A DNA stretch of 64,000 nt, from contig NZ_AKJZ01000007.1 in assembly GCF_000282055.1 (NCBI RefSeq), forward strand, positions 1 through 64,000, given 5' to 3'. A model generated the notes under the pieces. That model made no database searches, had not been told where the DNA came from, and worked only from the letters and a program-made list of their open reading frames with translations. The DNA is from Flavobacterium sp. CF136. GTDB lineage: Bacteria; Bacteroidota; Bacteroidia; Flavobacteriales; Flavobacteriaceae. Positions 63,096-64,000 of this stretch are shown piece after piece. A program made the translations under genes and the position numbers. Numbering within the stretch: the first letter of the stretch is position 1; every line of letters starts with the position of its first letter.

Positions 63096-63464
63096 ATGGT
63101 ACAACAGGAATCAAGACTAAAAGTAGCAGATAACACGGGAGCAAAAGAAGTTTTAACCATCCGTGTTTTAGGAGGTACCAAAAGAAGGTATGCCTCTGTT
63201 GGTGACAAGATTGTAGTATCTATTAAAGATGCAACTCCTAACGGTAACGTTAAAAAAGGAGCTGTTTCAACTGCAGTTGTTGTACGTACCAAAAAAGAAG
63301 TGAGAAGAGCTGATGGTTCTTATATCCGTTTCGATGATAATGCATGTGTTCTTTTGAACGCTGCAGGGGAAATGAGAGGAACACGTGTTTTTGGTCCGGT
63401 AGCAAGAGAACTTCGTGAAAAACAATTCATGAAAATTGTATCATTAGCACCAGAAGTGCTTTAA
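63096..63464 (+). CDS. rplN: 50S ribosomal protein L14
   Basis: This 122-residue protein contacts 16S rRNA across the subunit interface. [20 protein letters not shown] and the [20 protein letters not shown] ending are standard. It is 11 bp before rplX. Confidence 0.98.
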
Positions 63465-63475
63465 TTCGTTTTAAG

Positions 63476-63790
63476 ATGATAAAGCTAAAAATAAAATCAG
63501 GAGATATCGTAAGAGTTATTGCTGGAGACCATAAAGGTGCTGAAGGTAAAGTTTTACGTGTTTACCGTGAGAAAAATAAAGCGATAGTTGAAGGTGTAAA
63601 CATGGTTTCGAAACATACAAAACCAAGTGCTAAAAACCCTCAAGGTGGTATCGTTAAGAAAGAAGCTTCTATACAAATATCTAACATTTCACTAATTGAT
63701 CCTAAAACTAAGGAAACAACTAGAGTTGGTATTAGAGTAGAAGGAGATAAGAAAGTAAGATTTTCAAAAAAATCTAATCAAGTACTATAG
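63476..63790 (+). CDS. rplX: 50S ribosomal protein L24
   Basis: This 104-residue assembly-initiating protein has a KOW motif ([20 protein letters not shown]). Length and position between rplN and rplE are normal. Confidence 0.97.
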   Translation: MIKLKIKSGDIVRVIAGDHKGAEGKVLRVYREKNKAIVEGVNMVSKHTKPSAKNPQGGIVKKEASIQISNISLIDPKTKETTRVGIRVEGDKKVRFSKKSNQVL

Positions 63791-63792
63791 TA

Positions 63793-64000
63793 ATGGCATA
63801 TACACCTAGACTAAAAGAAGAATATAAGAGTAGAGTAATCTCTGCTCTTAAAGAGGAATTCGGATATACAAACGTAATGCAAGTTCCAAAATTGGAAAAA
63901 ATCGTTTTGAGCCGTGGAGTTGGTGCAGCTGTATCTGATAAAAAACTTATTGACTATGCAGTTGATGAGTTAACAAAGATCACTGGACAAAAAGCAGTAT
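63793..64000 (+). CDS. rplE: 50S ribosomal protein L5, truncated by the window end
   Basis: ATG at 63793, two bases after the rplX stop, opens [20 protein letters not shown], followed by [20 protein letters not shown]. This is the N-terminal third of L5, which binds 5S rRNA. The frame is open to the end of the window; the missing part lies beyond. Confidence 0.96.
   Translation, partial: MAYTPRLKEEYKSRVISALKEEFGYTNVMQVPKLEKIVLSRGVGAAVSDKKLIDYAVDELTKITGQKAV

Overview
The window comes from a low-GC member of the Bacteroidota, most likely a Flavobacterium or close relative. The basis is the flavobacterial promoter form TTG-N17-23-TAnnTTTG (clear before rpsL, rplC and an acyl-CoA dehydrogenase), a SusC/SusD pair, an S46 dipeptidyl-peptidase, a Bacteroidota-type short adenylate kinase, TonB-dependent receptors and many AT-rich intergenic inverted repeats. 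No tRNA, rRNA, CRISPR array, intact insertion sequence or prophage was seen.

Layout. 1-15 kb: mostly core metabolism, with a TonB-like protein, an amino-acid dehydrogenase, an acyl-CoA dehydrogenase, an M28 peptidase lipoprotein, a SprT-like protein, an MlaFE-type lipid ABC transporter, a glycosyltransferase, a methyltransferase, a ketoacyl synthase III and the glycine decarboxylase gcvP. 15-19.4 kb: accessory DNA with a UbiA-like membrane protein, two paralogous proteins of a family I do not recognise, and two copies of a 45-bp leader element (43 of 45 bases identical) that can fold. 19.4-23.2 kb: an operon of small membrane proteins, a frameshifted desaturase, a TIGR01777 oxidoreductase and an SRPBCC protein. 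It lies behind a GbsR/MarR-type regulator, and one operator-like dyad (AAACTTTCA-N8-TGAAAGTTT) sits in front of the regulator and another in front of the operon. 23.3-36.3 kb: SanA-like protein, M3 peptidase, purE-purK, TonB receptor, PQQ-type sugar dehydrogenase lipoprotein, hpt, adk, a CBS-domain membrane protein and obgE. 36.4-47.8 kb: S46 peptidase, a relic of an alpha-2-macroglobulin gene, TPR protein, Mpl-like ligase, DUF1287 lipoprotein, GNAT, radC, a YjjG-like phosphatase, rarA, rhomboid and rlmB. 47.8-54.4 kb: SusD/SusC and an Omp85-family outer-membrane protein. 54.5-64 kb: the str operon (rpsL-rpsG-fusA-rpsJ), then, after a terminator and a new promoter, the long ribosomal-protein operon from rplC to rplE, which is cut by the window end.

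The parts that most deserve follow-up are the unrecognised paralogue pair with its duplicated leader (15.9-19.3 kb) and the regulator/dyad/membrane-lipid operon next to it (19.4-23.3 kb). Several families of intergenic inverted repeats (CAGTCTCAG type, CTGAGCGGAGTCGAAG type, AACCYRACAGG palindromes, AGCTTTTTCC type) recur across the window and look like small non-coding dispersed elements.
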